From Halictus rubicundus (Eukaryota > Arthropoda > Insecta > Hymenoptera > Halictidae): 64,000 nucleotides of DNA. The notes below the pieces were generated by a model. That model was not told the DNA's origin. It was given only the letters and a program-made list of their open reading frames with translations, and ran no database searches. The position numbers and the translations under genes are program-made. Within the stretch, counting starts at the first letter, position 1. The number at the start of each line of letters is the position of its first letter. Of the stretch, positions 1-12,219 are shown in pieces. The stretch is taken from contig NC_135155.1 in assembly GCF_050948215.1 (NCBI RefSeq), forward strand, positions 11,178,001 to 11,242,000, in the 5' to 3' direction.

Positions 1-518
1 CGAGGACAGTGAACCGATGTATCCGGTACATGTATACGTGTACGCGTATATGTATACATTTATGTGTACGTGTATACGCATACATATTTTTGCTGTAATA
101 TCGTATACCGACGCGTACGTGTCTCGTCACGTCGATCGATCTCCAAACTCGAGCATACGCGTGTACGCGTGTGCATACCTACGAAAAACTTGTATCCGCG
201 TACCTATTCTCCGATCCGACAGCAACGGTAGAGTACGGATCGCGATGCGACGACAGAAACTCTTGTGCGACTCTTGCCGTTACGCGTAACGCCAAACGAT
301 TCTACCACGCGTGAAACAGCTGCTGCGAGAAGGAAGGTAACTACTTTTCTGGAGATGGAGATCATCGTCTTCCGGTTGCGTGCGACAGAAGCGGCATGAC
401 TCGAGAACGATAAGCGATGTGCGTACAAGAAAGTTGAAGAAGACATGCTCTGAAATGGTACTTGTCGTGAGTTGTAGGTTGTAGGTTGCAGGTACATAAG
501 AACGTGGTGTATCACATA

Positions 519-991
519 CAGGGTGGCCGACTATAGATGGGAGAAAATTTAAGGGGTGGTTCTCCGTAACGATATAAAAAGAAAATGAAGAATAACAAAA
601 TGTCGATTTCGGCTTCATTCTTCAGTTATCAACTATTTAAAATCCGCCTAAAATGCGGCAACCCTGCCAACAGAGGTGTACGTTGCGTACCGTCCGATTG
701 GGTCATTCTACACGCATTTTCGGTTCTAGTCTTGGCTAACGCGTGTGACGTCAAAGCCTGACCATTGGGTGCGAGCGAGGACCCCCTCCGATATGTGACT
801 GTCGCGCGCCATAATGACGTAAGCACCGTACACCTCTCTGTTGACCGGGTTGCCGCATTTTAGGCGGATTTTTCACTGATAATAACTAAAAAATAATGTC
901 GAAATCGCAATTTTTTACTCTTCATTTTCGTCTTATATTGTCTTGGAGAACCACTCCTTGAATTTTCACCCACCTGTGGTTGAACACCCTG
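519..991. mobile_element. CAGGGTG non-autonomous element with ~165-bp inverted arms
   Basis: Starts CAGGGTGGCC, ends ..CACCCTG, flanked by TA on both sides (517-518, 992-993). The arms 519 to ~685 and ~825 to 991 are inverted copies of each other, diverged; both contain TCCGCCTAAAATGCGGCAAC. TA duplication suits a Tc1/mariner-type mobiliser. No transposase frame inside. Confidence 0.85.
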
Positions 992-1737
992 TACGCATAT
1001 GTACAACAAATGGGAAGCGTAGACACGCGGGGCCAGCAATTGTTTATTCGGCGCGAGCCTCGAAACGCGACCGATTGCCTCGTCGCACTGCGTTCGCGTT
1101 CCTCCGTCGCGCATGCTTCTCGAGATCGTGAATCGTAAACGATATTCGCAAAGCGATTCGTTCCGTCGGGCTGAAGAGACCCAACGTCGAGAATGAAACG
1201 CATCATCATTCCGCGCGATCAATCGATCGGTACAAAAACGGCACGTGACTATTAACGTAATGATGTCGTTTGATTTTCATCGCGATGCGCAAACAAATCG
1301 TATCTCAGCTATGAATAAACGTATTTGTTTCCCGGTAAGAAATAAACTATAAACACGCAAACGTGTATGTAAACACGTAGTCGCATTACATGTTCTTGCG
1401 ATCGATTCGAGTGCAACAAGTACACTCCCGGACAAGAGGATAGTACATTTTTAAGTTTCCGTAATATCACCAAACTATAGTATACGTATCATCTTCTTGC
1501 GTGCAATGTCTGTGGTCGTCGCGGATGAAACGTTTGGCGAACGCGCAAATTGAAAATACGATTAGACAAAGTTTTTGCAAACTCTATACGACGTGCTATC
1601 CTTTTGACCGAAAATGGAGAGTTCCTTTCTCTGTACAGTTTATGTGGATTTCGCACTCGATTGACTGCGCCCGTTGAGATTTGTCACGTCGCTTGTTCGT
1701 TACACTCGATTTGTTTACCGGTGTCGATCGCAATGTC

Positions 1738-1738
1738 T

Positions 1739-1771
<33 letters not shown>

Positions 1772-1772
1772 A
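1738..1772. repeat. CTCGGT hexamer tandem array
   Basis: Five to six copies of CTCGGT, the last ones varied. Confidence 0.9.
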
Positions 1773-2345
1773 CGGTCTTGGTAAAAGATGAAAGATCGAA
1801 CGCATCGATCGAAGGGATTGGTTACATATGATCGAAAGTAGTCGTTAGCGTCTTTTTCGGACGATTGAAATGCTTTAGGTACCTGGTTGTGCCCATACGG
1901 TCGCGATGTCTAATTTAAAGCTGCCCAGCGTTAGATTAGCGCGTAAGAGATTCCGCGATTGCTGCACCTGCGTACCAGTAGAAGGTTAACGATTGCTCGC
2001 TTTTTTGTCACCGGAAACGTCGTTCCCTTCGTGTTTTTGCGAGTTATAATCTACGATAATTATTGTCACGGAGAATGTTTACCCGCGGGGATGCCGTCGT
2101 ACGCAGCTTGGCATTTTCTAATGGCCGTATCCGCTTTTTCCAGCGTTACACGCGATCGCGACTATCGTCTACTCGTCCAGAATTTTGCGTCAATATCGTG
2201 ATAGCGCCTCGATTCGATCCGATCTCGCGCGACCATACAGCATCGGACGTTGTCGTACGAAACGCGCGAAACCCGTATTTTCAAGGAAACTTCGATCTTT
2301 GATCGTGCAACGTACACGCAAAGTGTACCACATTTATTCTACATA

Positions 2346-2571
2346 CGGTGACTCCCAAAACGCATATTTAAAATTTTCCTACAAAGTTATAGGAGTGCCA
2401 TTTGTATTTTCTCATGTAATTCTTACCAATTGCAATTTTTCCCATATCTTTTTTGCACATCATTTGGAAAACCAATTCCACTAATTGCTCAAGAAAAAGT
2501 CAGGTCGTTTGAGCCAATTTAAATGAAAGTTATACTATTTTAAAGAGTGTTCGAATACTTTGGTGAGCCTG
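2346..2571. mobile_element. Decayed CGCAGGCTCAC / GTGACTCCCA-type element
   Basis: Left end resembles the CAGTGACTCCCA terminus, right end is GGTGAGCCTGCG before TA. The interior shares AATTGCTCAA and GTCGTTTGA.CCAATTTAAA with the element at 35431. Confidence 0.6.
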
Positions 2572-3034
2572 CGTATATGTATTACGACGCTACGCGACGC
2601 GCGACGGTACGAGGAGAGAAAGTACTTGTTCAACCGGTGCGCATCGTTAATGATTATAGGCGACCTCGCCTCCCGTAAATATTCTTCGTTCACCGGTCTA
2701 CCGTATTACGTGCATACGCGCGTACTTGCTCGGACGCGAGGAACCAGCGAGGAATTTCTATGAATTTCGCAAACTACGGGAAACTCGCGTGCGCACAGGC
2801 GTCTATTTCTCACACTACCGCGAACGTTGTACTCGTTGTAAAAGCAAAGCGCGGTTAGCGATTGACTGGCGTCGCCATTGTCGTCGCGGTTCTTCTGAAA
2901 TTCCGACCAACGATAAGATTCCTTGCTCTAGGTGTCTAACGAAGTAACGAAGCGGTTGATTCCCCAACTGTCGCCATTTAAACGGAAGCTAGAAGCGCTT
3001 CTTAAACTCGAAAAACATTCGGGACAACACTTAC

Positions 3035-6000
3035 CGATAGCGTGATGATTTTGTCGAAAAGCATCACTGGCGGCATATGAAAGTCGAAGACGAAGTACTG
3101 AAAGTCAAAGTGGAATGTAAACGGTAGCGAAAAAGTGAACGTGTGACTTTACACCTTTCACACGCGAAACTCAAAAACACGCTTACTTCGTTGTAATACG
3201 GACAATTGGTGGACTCCTTGACGCTCGTGTATTTTCGTTGATCGCCGACCTGCACGCAAACAACGGGATCCATGTTCAAGCCGGCGAGTTGTCTCGCTTC
3301 TATGATGGTGACGCAAACCTGGTAATCTTGTGCCTTTAGCGCGGAATGTCCGGTGTCGGCAGTCTGCAAAAAGACAATTATGGACTAGCGCGTGAAAATA
3401 CATGGAACGTGCGAAACCGGAGGATCGAACGCACCTTCGGTTTCGATCTTTTGGTCGTTTTGGCGATCACGTCCTGCGACTCCGTCTGAGCGGCCACGGT
3501 CGTGCTCGCGCTCGCGTTCGCGCTCGTCGCCGGACCCGAGTCTTCGTTTTCGTTGACCCGGCTCTCGTAGTCGGAGGTGTTCGATTCAAGCGACGTCAAA
3601 GAGTTGGCCCTCGAAGGTTCGTTCGAAGTTGCGCAACTCGAATTCCCTTTATCGATCAATTCGCGGGTGTCGGAACCGCTGTCGCATGACCGTGATCCCG
3701 ACGCTGCCGGTCGCTGTTTGCCCAGTTTTATAAACGATCTCATGCTTCTCAGCGTCGAATACCTGCCGAACACGGGACGAGAGTTTTCGTGATAAACCTC
3801 GCTTTCTTTACATAGTATCATAGTATTAAAGATTTTTAATGGCTTTTCGAACACTGTTTAACACTTTGAACGCCAAACTAGAAGATAGATAGATAAAATC
3901 AAAGTAAGTCATTTAATGAAATAAAAATTGCGAAAAATTAAATGTACGATACTGAGTAATCCTCCAACTTTCTTGCATGTTACAGATCCTAATTAAGTTT
4001 AGTACAATGAATATATCAACGTAAAAATTCATTTTAAAACCTGCACAAATAATTCCGTCAGCCACATACGGCTGACGTGGCGTTCAACGTGTTAAACACG
4101 TTTCGATGCTTACGATATTATTGAAGAATACTATAAGGAGAAGCAGACAAAATTCCAGAATAAATTCGAACATTCGCGTACCATTTATCAAAACGAATAG
4201 TTTTTCACTGTACCTACTCGTATGTATGGGTCCATGCGTACTGTATCGGTGTATGTACCTACACGGATGAATACGCTTTCGATGAGACGTATTTCGCGGA
4301 CGGAATGCAAGCGCGTGCACCGATTTCGATAATTCGCTCTTATCGTACGACCTGGGCTAGGTCCGGGTCGTCGATGCTCTACGCGTATTGTCGCTGTGCT
4401 CCCTGAGAAGGGAGAACGGAGAAACGCGATCGACGGAATGGAAACGTAATCGGGAAAGAGGGATGAATCGCGACTCAGCGCGCCGTCACTGTCAGCGATA
4501 GAGGACGCACCTTTTACGGTCGGATGACTTTTCGGTGGTCGATGTAGAGTTGCCTTTCTGCAGGAAACCCTTCTTGAAGATTCTCTCGGAAGTTTGCCAG
4601 GAGCTCCTCCTTTTGCCGTTGGCGGAGCTGGTATTCGCTTGTTCGAAGCTCCTCTCGAGGTTCGCGATATTCTGCTCGATGTCGATCAGCATCTGTTGCT
4701 CGTCCTCCATTACTTCCGACACCGCGTACGAGCTGCAACTTCCGTCGGGAGGGTTGTATCGAATTTCGAAGCAAACTACAGCCTGGAATGTATACCAAAC
4801 GGATTTGCTAGATTTCTCTGGAATTCTCTGGAATTCTCTGGAATTCTCTGGGATTCTATGGGTCGAGCAACGATGAAACGAGAAAATTGTTACAGCTATA
4901 CGTGTGTCCCGATGCTCGTGTACGTACACCAAGGAAGACTCCATATTATAACGAATCGGACGATTTCAAATGCAAAGGATCAACGATCCAGGGCATTTTA
5001 ATCGATCTCGCCGCAACGATAGCAATTTCGTCCGTAGACCGACAAGTTATCTCATCGTGGTCCGGAGGTGTCTGTTACAGCTTGTTGTTTACGAGAAAAA
5101 TCTTAAGCTTCCCTTGGACGTATCGATGACATTCAAAAGCCTATTAATAGGTCACCGATGAGAAAAACGGTGGAGCGATATCTTTGAACGTACCGCGAGC
5201 GGTTTGTTGTTCAGATCGACCAAGGAATCGGTGACCGCGATTCTGCCTTCTCGCACCACCGTTTGAAGAACCAAGCCGTACTTTGCGATCACCTTCTCGT
5301 TCCTGAGAACTCCGCGCGATATCACCGCCAACTGCAGAATCTCCGTCTCGTCGACCGGTCTGCCCAAATTCCAGGTGAACGCCTGAAATCGGATTGCCAG
5401 TCGCAAACGGTCGACCGTTCAGAAAAATTAGTTGAAAATTACTTAATTTCTAAAATCTTATAGCGTATGCCACAATTTTCCTTTCACGACCGAAGGGCAC
5501 AGCGTGCGCGGCTGAACTCGAGGGGAGCGACAAAGGTGACGATTATGATTTTGCAGCCTTTGCGTTCCTCGGAAAGGGCTTTTCTTTCTTTGACTTTCCC
5601 AAGACGCATAGGGTTTTTTCCCCGCCCCCCTTGTTTTCGGGACGTCCTTCGTGCGTCTCTTATGACTACGCGTATTGTGAGCTACGAAAAAACGTCGATC
5701 GCTAACGTCCATCCGGGCGTTCTGCATATTTGAAAAACAAGCGACCGGAACAATGAACGGATTATAGATTACTCGGCTAGTCAATGGAGAATTGTTTTCG
5801 AGAGTCCGTGCGTACACCACGCCAACGGAAAAATCAAAACCCGTCATTCTTGGCGAACACAAGTCCATACGTACGTACGTATGTATATATGTGTGTGTGT
5901 GCATGTACAATATAAAATACATAACGTTGGGGAAGTTTCGTATACGATTCGCAGCGACCCGTTTGTTCGTCGATCGATCCCATCGTCACGCACTCCTTCG

Positions 6001-9000
6001 TTGGCCACGGCATGAAATCTGGAAAAATGCGACTCAACGAAACCCGAGTTTTTAAACGACATTTTATACCCAGAAAACCATCGAGTGGGTATTCTCCGTT
6101 ATTTCGAGTTCTATTCGTACTTCTGAGCGCGGACGCCCGCAATGGTTTTCACGTTCAATCCCTCCCACGCATAGCGTACGTGGTACATATACAGGGTGTG
6201 CGAGCAGTTGGTAGCCAGCAAAGATATGAAACAAGAAAAAGTTTGTAGGTAGCTTGTTTTTCATTTTTTTTTTCAAGGAAAATAAGTTTACCGAAAAAAA
6301 ACTAGATAAGCGTTTTGTATCTATTTACACATATGTATGTTGTATTTCCTTGGAGAGGATGATACCTAAGGTCATTTGAAATTACTTTTTCCTTTACGAA
6401 AATGTTCCCCGTGGCTTTATTAAATACTTATTAACGAAAAACACGGACCAATCAGAGCGCGGCTCCAGCGGACGGATTCCGGCTCGTCCAATGCCAACGC
6501 TACGCTCAGCGGGATCTGTTGTCGAACCGGAACAAATAACTCCTGAACAAAGCCGAAGAAACATTTTTGTAAAGGGAAAGGTTTTTTCAAATGACCTTAG
6601 GAATCACCCTTTTCAAGAAAATACGATATTTTTGGACACCCTGTATGTAGATAGGTATAATATAACAGCGAGAAACGATGAAAATGCGCGATCGTTGGTC
6701 GCACGTTAAAGCTCATTAAATCGTGAAAGTATTTTCGTTTAATTCGACCGAATCGAAGAAAGAACTGGGTCACGGCGAAAGCTTGTTGCACGAAATTATA
6801 TGTATACGTAAGCACATACTGTATCGAATACGTACACGCTATGCACATAGTAGGACTCCATCGTAACTAGTATATCAAAACATGTACACCCGTGCGTGCA
6901 TACGTATATGTAAACTTTTAAACGAAACCAATTAAAATTCGACGTTTATAATTGAATTCGATCACGGCGCCCACGGGGGAAAAAGGAGTTGAAACGAAAA
7001 AGCTTGTAGACACGGACAACGTACAACTAGAATTTTCACCCTTAACGGACCAATGCCAATATTTTCCTTTCTATACTTGATATGAAAATGTTGAATCCAC
7101 GGTTTCTCTTGGTACGAAAAATAGCTTGGACCTGGTGGGAAGTAAACTTGAAATACTTCCGGACCGTTAAGGGTTAACCCATTTGCATCATAAGGAAATA
7201 TGAAAAGAAGGCCTTTATCACCAAACTTTTTTTTTTTATTATATTTAAACACAAACATAACTACAAGTAAAAGAACTTCATATTTCAGCATTATAAGAAA
7301 AAATAAATTGAGCGTATATATACGCTCCGGTGATAGTGACTAATGATGCAAATGAGTTAAGGAATTTCGGGATTGCGATTCGAATTTCGATCCTTGGAAT
7401 TGCTTGTATCAGAATTTACCTCGTCCACCGGAATGTGGTCTCCGTCTCCTTCCAGGCATTTCGAGTAGTGAGGCACTTCTGCAAGCAAATCATTATCAAC
7501 GCGTTACATCGTTGTCGAGTAGAATGTGTTTACCTAAAAAACGACACGAATCGTACAGTTCAGTTTCTTCCGAATCGAGCGAATATGTATATACAAGCGG
7601 AGCGATAAACATTCTAATTAGGCGAATCAATGAAAATGTCAGGTGAAGCTATAATTGTAAGGGGTCAAGCGAGAAAGCTTGACGGCGTTCGCCTAACATG
7701 TTCGTGTCACGCGAACGCTATTGGCTACACAGGCTGGACAAAGTAGGGCGAGCAAGCGCGATTCCCATGAAATCTTTAACGTCCGGAGTCTGTGTGCTTC
7801 CGAGTTCGAGTTGAGGGAGAATCAATGAGATCACCACACAGATCGATTCGTAAAACTCCAACTTCCGGGCATCTCGAACTTGGAATTCTCGTTTCAAACG
7901 GCTATACAGTGAATTCTCATTACGAGTCAGTGTCGACCTTACAATTTGGACTCAGTGGAACTACCCAGTTCAGTTATCGGTAGGGGTGTGCGAGAACTCG
8001 TAAATATCGGTAACCCGATGGTCGGGAAGAGGTCAATCGGGTCGAATCGGGTCAGGTTCCCGAAATTTTCGAGATTCGAAGAAATCGGATTTCCCGGAAA
8101 AGTCGAGATTCCCGAAAATTTCAAGAACCCGGCTACCGTTTCTCGAAATACTCTGCAATGTTGTATAGTAGAACTCGACCCGGCCCGACCCGACCCCATC
8201 TCTTCCCGACTCGCCCCGACCGATAGTAAATACACAGTTACACACGTTTGTTTATACGAGACTGAAACCATGAATGCATTCATTGAAACGAATACAAATG
8301 GTTAGTGGGTTCTCGGAATTTCATGATCGGGTTCTGGCACACCCCTAATTATCAGTGATTTTAACATAAAATTTCTAAGTACCTAACTCCGGACTTTCGC
8401 CTTTTCCGTTCTATAATATTTCTTCCGATTGCCCAGTGTCGAGTACCTCGCTATTCTCGGAAGCAAGTAAGCGATACGAGTAAGAGAACGGTATCGTTAT
8501 CTTTGTTGTTGTTTATGATTTCCCGGTGAATTTCTTTTGTGACGAATAGCAATATATACAGGCTTCTGCGGAAAAACCACTAATCTCCTGGGTCATTTAA
8601 TCGTAGTCGGTAACATTTGCTTCTGTGCGTCGCATCATTCCTGTGTTTACGCCTCGTTAAATATTTCATGTAGCACATCCGTGATCGATCGCGTTAATTA
8701 GCGTTGACCGAATGACGACGATGGTGGCTTCGGTGGTGGTGGCGACGCGGCGGTAACGACACCGGAGACTATTAACCGGTCGACGTTTCCACCGTTTCGT
8801 TGCGCTCGGCTATCAGCGAACGCTTGTTTTGTTCGTAATGGTTGACATTTCCCGTAATACCGAAGCTCAACAGATTAGGTCTCAGTATCTTTTGAAACCA
8901 AACCTTGATTCGACTGTCCACGGTGTAGCGTTTCTCGGACCATACAATTAACGTTGAACGAACGATAGCCTGGTCATACCTTAGCCACGCTACTCGTCTT

Positions 9001-10843
9001 CTGTCTACACCTGTACATACAGCGTGTCCCAAAAATATTGTACTCCCTTGAAAGGGCAGATTCCTGGGGTCATTCGAAGTAACTTTAAGAAAATTTCCTC
9101 CGCGGCTTTGTGTGGGAGTTATTAACGGAAAATATAGATCATTTAGAGCGCGGCTACAGCGCACTCACTAATAACTCCTTAACAAAGCCGCGGAGAACAT
9201 TTTCGCAAAGGAAAAAGTTACTTCAAATGACCCCAGGAACCTCCCTTTTCCAGTACAACATTTTTTAGACACCCTGTACGTGCGACCTGTGCGACCGTTG
9301 TATTGAATCAGGTTGAACTCTTTGTTTTCATGAAAATATCAAAATACTGCTATCCAGCGAAAAGCCGACGGCCGATCCTCGTGATCGGAAATGGAAATGG
9401 AAATAGGATCTGGTGCTAGAACCGTTACTAGGTTACTAGGTGCTAGAACGTCGTGGTTAAAGTAACTCTTCTTTCAAAATTCCCTTCCGAAGTTTTCGGA
9501 AGTTGTTTTCTATGTCGCAACGATAACGTACCGTGTATTACGAATTCGCGTGTACGCGATCTCGCTGCTTGCTTCGGGGACGTAGTCGTTTCGAACGAGA
9601 ATACAGACGGTATCTGGACGCGAGCAACTATAAAATAGTCATATTTTGTAATTAATTCAATCTAGGTCGCGTCGTTATGACGACGCTACGGTATTGGCTA
9701 CAGTCGTCGCGGCAAACTGTTCGCCACTGCGGGCGAATCAAATTGTTTTAATTGCAATGACGCAAACTTCGTTCGCCGACACGACTCGATCCAACGCGCG
9801 CGGTGAAAAAGGATCGCGCGCGGTGAAAAAGGATCGCGCACAGTTTTCCCGTTTAGAAAATGGAAATCACCGATTCTGTATTTTTCACTTTTTATACGTC
9901 CGAAGTGTTTGTTAACCGTACGGGAGATACGGTGTAACGATTCGTGCGTGGGTAGACATTTATATGTAACACATGCCTTCCTACGCGTAGACTTGAAAAA
10001 GAGTGATATACCACCGGATCGTGACAAATGCCCCGTAGACATTTGCAAGTACCAGATAGCAACAGTTTATATATAGACGAGTTAATTTTAATCGATAACT
10101 CGAATTTACTATGGGAGAGCGATAATATAGGACGAGCGATAATAACCGACGAGTTTCCGTCGCTTCGAACGTGACATATTTGACTTTTTTATGCGCTAAG
10201 GTCACGTTACGGATGTTTAACGTTAGGGGAAACTCGAGCGGTAAGAAGCTTGTCGCGAAAATGGCTCGCGTCAAGAAAGCTCCAAGTGGATGGACAATCG
10301 GATGCAACGATCTCTCACGAATAGGTATTTTTAGCATTCTGTGGCCATCGAATGATGTATTAGTTGAAATTGAACTCCTCTGTGAGAGAACGCGGTTGAA
10401 CCGAAAATATCATCATAACAAATATCTGTGAAAACTTGCCACGGATACGTTCGGGTAAATCAAAGTTTTTATTACTGGTCGTACCTACGAACTCGAGACT
10501 TTAGTCTCCGATCGATTTTCATGCACAACAGGTAAATACATGTGAGAAAACATTTGCATTTCTCGGAGTCTGTCAGTTTCGAAGATAACAAGTTAATCGA
10601 CAAACCCGTATACAGTCAACGAGTCAACTTTGCACTTCCGACAAAGTCCCTGAGCGGACTCGTTGACGCATAAAGGTTGGTACACCGTAAGTAGTTGGAT
10701 CGAGTTTAACGCGCCACCCACCGTTTTCATCTAACATCGAGCAACAATTCGATAGAACGCTCACCTCGGAAATCAACTTTGACCACCTTCTCCCCTTTAC
10801 ATTTCAACCCTTGAAAGTTCTTCACTAGGACGACGAGCGCCAT
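3035..10843 (-). CDS. otof: Otoferlin-like ferlin, N-terminal seven exons (partial)
   Basis: Ferlins are large multi-C2 membrane proteins anchored at the C-terminus that act in calcium-linked vesicle fusion. Exons, in transcript order: 10765-10843, 7420-7478, 5194-5382, 4511-4782, 3435-3762, 3187-3363, 3035-3097. All junctions are GT-AG and all phases join, giving 389 residues. Residues 1-26 (MALVVLVKNFQ.. to ..KVDFR) match the start of vertebrate otoferlin, including its MAL N-terminus. C2A runs from 1 to about 120, with VTDSLVDLNNKP at its end. Residues 132-160 (EVMEDEQQMLIDIEQ..) look like a coiled coil. A Ser-rich linker follows, containing MRSFIKLGKQRP, which resembles the otoferlin SAMKLGKNR segment. 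C2B starts near 325 with VCVTIIEARQLAGLNMDP and KESTNCPYYNEYFVFDFH. The ATG at 10843 was chosen by homology. The gene continues beyond position 1; no eighth exon was found in 1-3034. Family assignment is secure; exon ends are read from sequence only. Confidence 0.93.
4815..4856. repeat. 10-bp tandem repeat (CTCTGGAATT)
   Basis: Four near-perfect copies just upstream of the otoferlin exon at 4511-4782 (in the intron on the minus strand), ending with a varied copy. Confidence 0.9.
6338..6643. mobile_element. CAGGGTG-family element, left end truncated
   Basis: Right end GGACACCCTG followed by TA. The interior is an inverted repeat around CTAAGGTCATTTGAAA and AAAGCC, closely related to the element at 9020. 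The outermost ~18 bp of the left arm are missing. Lies in an otoferlin intron. Confidence 0.75.
7039..7173. mobile_element. CCCTTAACGG piggyBac-like MITE, short copy
   Basis: Starts CCCTTAACGGACC and ends GGACCGTTAAGGG next to TTAA (7174-7177). Interior matches the right half of the 440-bp copy at 11780, so it is an internally deleted relative. Confidence 0.8.
7982..8348. mobile_element. hAT-like MITE with 8-bp target duplication
   Basis: Ends AGGGGTGTGCGAGAA and GGCACACCCCTAA. Flanks TTATCGGT (7974-7981) and TTATCAGT (8349-8356) differ at one base. The interior is rich in TCGGG/CCCGA words arranged as inverted repeats. A relative lies at 53390-53960. Confidence 0.75.
9020..9276. mobile_element. 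CAGGGTG-family MITE, intact ends
   Basis: Starts CAGCGTGTCCC, ends GACACCCTG, TA on each side (9018-9019, 9277-9278). Arms of about 100 bp with CCTGGGGTCATT.GAAGTAAC and its reverse complement. Confidence 0.85.
9799..9840. repeat. 20-bp tandem duplication
   Basis: Two copies of GGTGAAAAAGGATCGCGCGC in a row within the otoferlin intron. Confidence 0.9.
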
Positions 10844-11779
10844 GCTCCGTGATCCGTGGTCCTCGATCGGTGATCCCAGGAGCTTTTGGATTCAGGACTT
10901 CCGGAGAGACTCAACGTTCGCGAACGGCAAACGATTCAGGGTGTCCCAGCGAAGACGTCTCACCGCTAACCGCGTTTTCCTTCTCGGTCATCGTTGGCTC
11001 CGCGAAACCCGAAAAACGACCGATACGAAACACTGCTGCCGATTCTTCGCGTCCCGTCGCGTCGGTCGTCTACCGTTCGCTCGAAAGATGAACCGACGAC
11101 AACGTCAACGACGAGAGCAAGTTCATTCCTCCTGGCGAGTTTATCGACTGTTTAATCCGTTGAATTAACGCGGTGAACGAGACAGGTGCGTTGAATCGCG
11201 GGGCGCGTACCAGTGGCAGGAGAAGAATACTTCTGTTCGAAACAATGTTTTTCGACGGTACGTTTGGGAACTGGTGTCGCGCGATTGGCTAACGAAAGAG
11301 CATGTACGCGAGCCGAACGATAGTCAGCTTCACACTGACCCTCGTTCGCATCTCGAACAACCCTCGAGTCCTGACTGTCCTACACCCGTCCTAACCGACC
11401 TACCCGTACTCCCCATGCCTCAGCATCCTGGAGATCCGGCGCACGCGCTACTCGCTTTTCCGCTTTCTGTGTACGCTGGTACAGTTGTACAAAAACCGTA
11501 CGCAACGCAGCGCCGAACCATTTTGCCCTGACCCTCGCCCCCGCCCTCACCATCACCCTCTCACCTTCACCCTACGGTCCTCGCCCAAAGCACCATCAGC
11601 TCTTTATCCGTTTTCATTGTCTCAGAATTAGAGTAATCGGTGTCGTACACCGCATACTATTCTTCCGCGGATTTTCTTTCCCCTTGGTACACGGTGATAC
11701 GACCGATTGTTCAAGATTTATAATTTGCAAAATATTATTTATTTATTATTATTATTATTACTATTATTATTGTTGTTAA

Positions 11780-12219
11780 CCCTTAACGGACCAATGTCGC
11801 CATATAAGCGGCAAGGTCACGTGAAGGTCATAACATTACAGGTCGTTGGATTCGTCTTGACCTCGGCTATCATATAGCGATAATAAAAATATATCGTTCC
11901 ATTTAGAAAAACTTCGATGACCTTGAAATCTCCAAAAATATAACCTTGAACAAATTTTTTTGCCTATCGTAATGTTTGCACCTCTGAACCAACTAATGTT
12001 TTCCTCTGAAAGTTTCTTCTATCATAAAAAACAAGCGAGATATTTTAGATGCTCGAGTTAGGTGAAACAGCCTGTATATTAATAAATGTTCACTGGAACA
12101 TAAATATTTTCCTTTCTATACTTGATATAAAAATGTTGAGTCCACAGTTTCTCTTCGTATGAAAAATAGCTTGGACCTGGTGGGAAGTAAACTTGAAATA
12201 CTTCCGGACCCGATAAGGG
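11780..12219. mobile_element. CCCTTAACGG piggyBac-like element, 440-bp copy
   Basis: Preceded by TTAA (11776-11779); starts CCCTTAACGGACC and ends CCGGACCCGATAAGGG, with a decayed right TTAA. It contains, at about 11846-12075, a second repeat (ACAGGTCGTTGGATTCGTCT.. to ..CAGCCTGTA) that also occurs at 27437 and 37738, so an element nested in an element is likely. Confidence 0.75.

Larger units (their letters stand above)
1..3034. other. Otoferlin intron or 3' side; no exon found
   Basis: The expected next exon (C2B strand after ITLS) was searched for on the minus strand and not found. The stretch holds an alternating purine-pyrimidine tract (about 30-190), a CAGGGTG element, a CTCGGT hexamer array and a CGCAGGCTCAC-type element. 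Confidence 0.5.
7479..10764 (-). other. First otoferlin intron (3.3 kb)
   Basis: Between the MALVV.. exon and the VPHYSK.. exon. Contains the hAT-like element at 7982, the CAGGGTG element at 9020 and a 20-bp tandem duplication near 9800. No other exon seen. Confidence 0.75.

Noticed and set aside
17..289. Tyr/Val-rich 90-residue frame
   Set aside because: Comes from alternating GTATAC/GTACAT tracts; no coding features.
1..3034. Search for the next otoferlin exon (VIHSKNLLRSGT-like)
   Set aside because: No matching minus-strand codons or acceptor found; the exon is probably left of the window.
8772..9164. 130-residue minus-strand frame
   Set aside because: Its N-terminal third lies within the CAGGGTG MITE and starts at a non-ATG codon; no similarity recognised for the rest.
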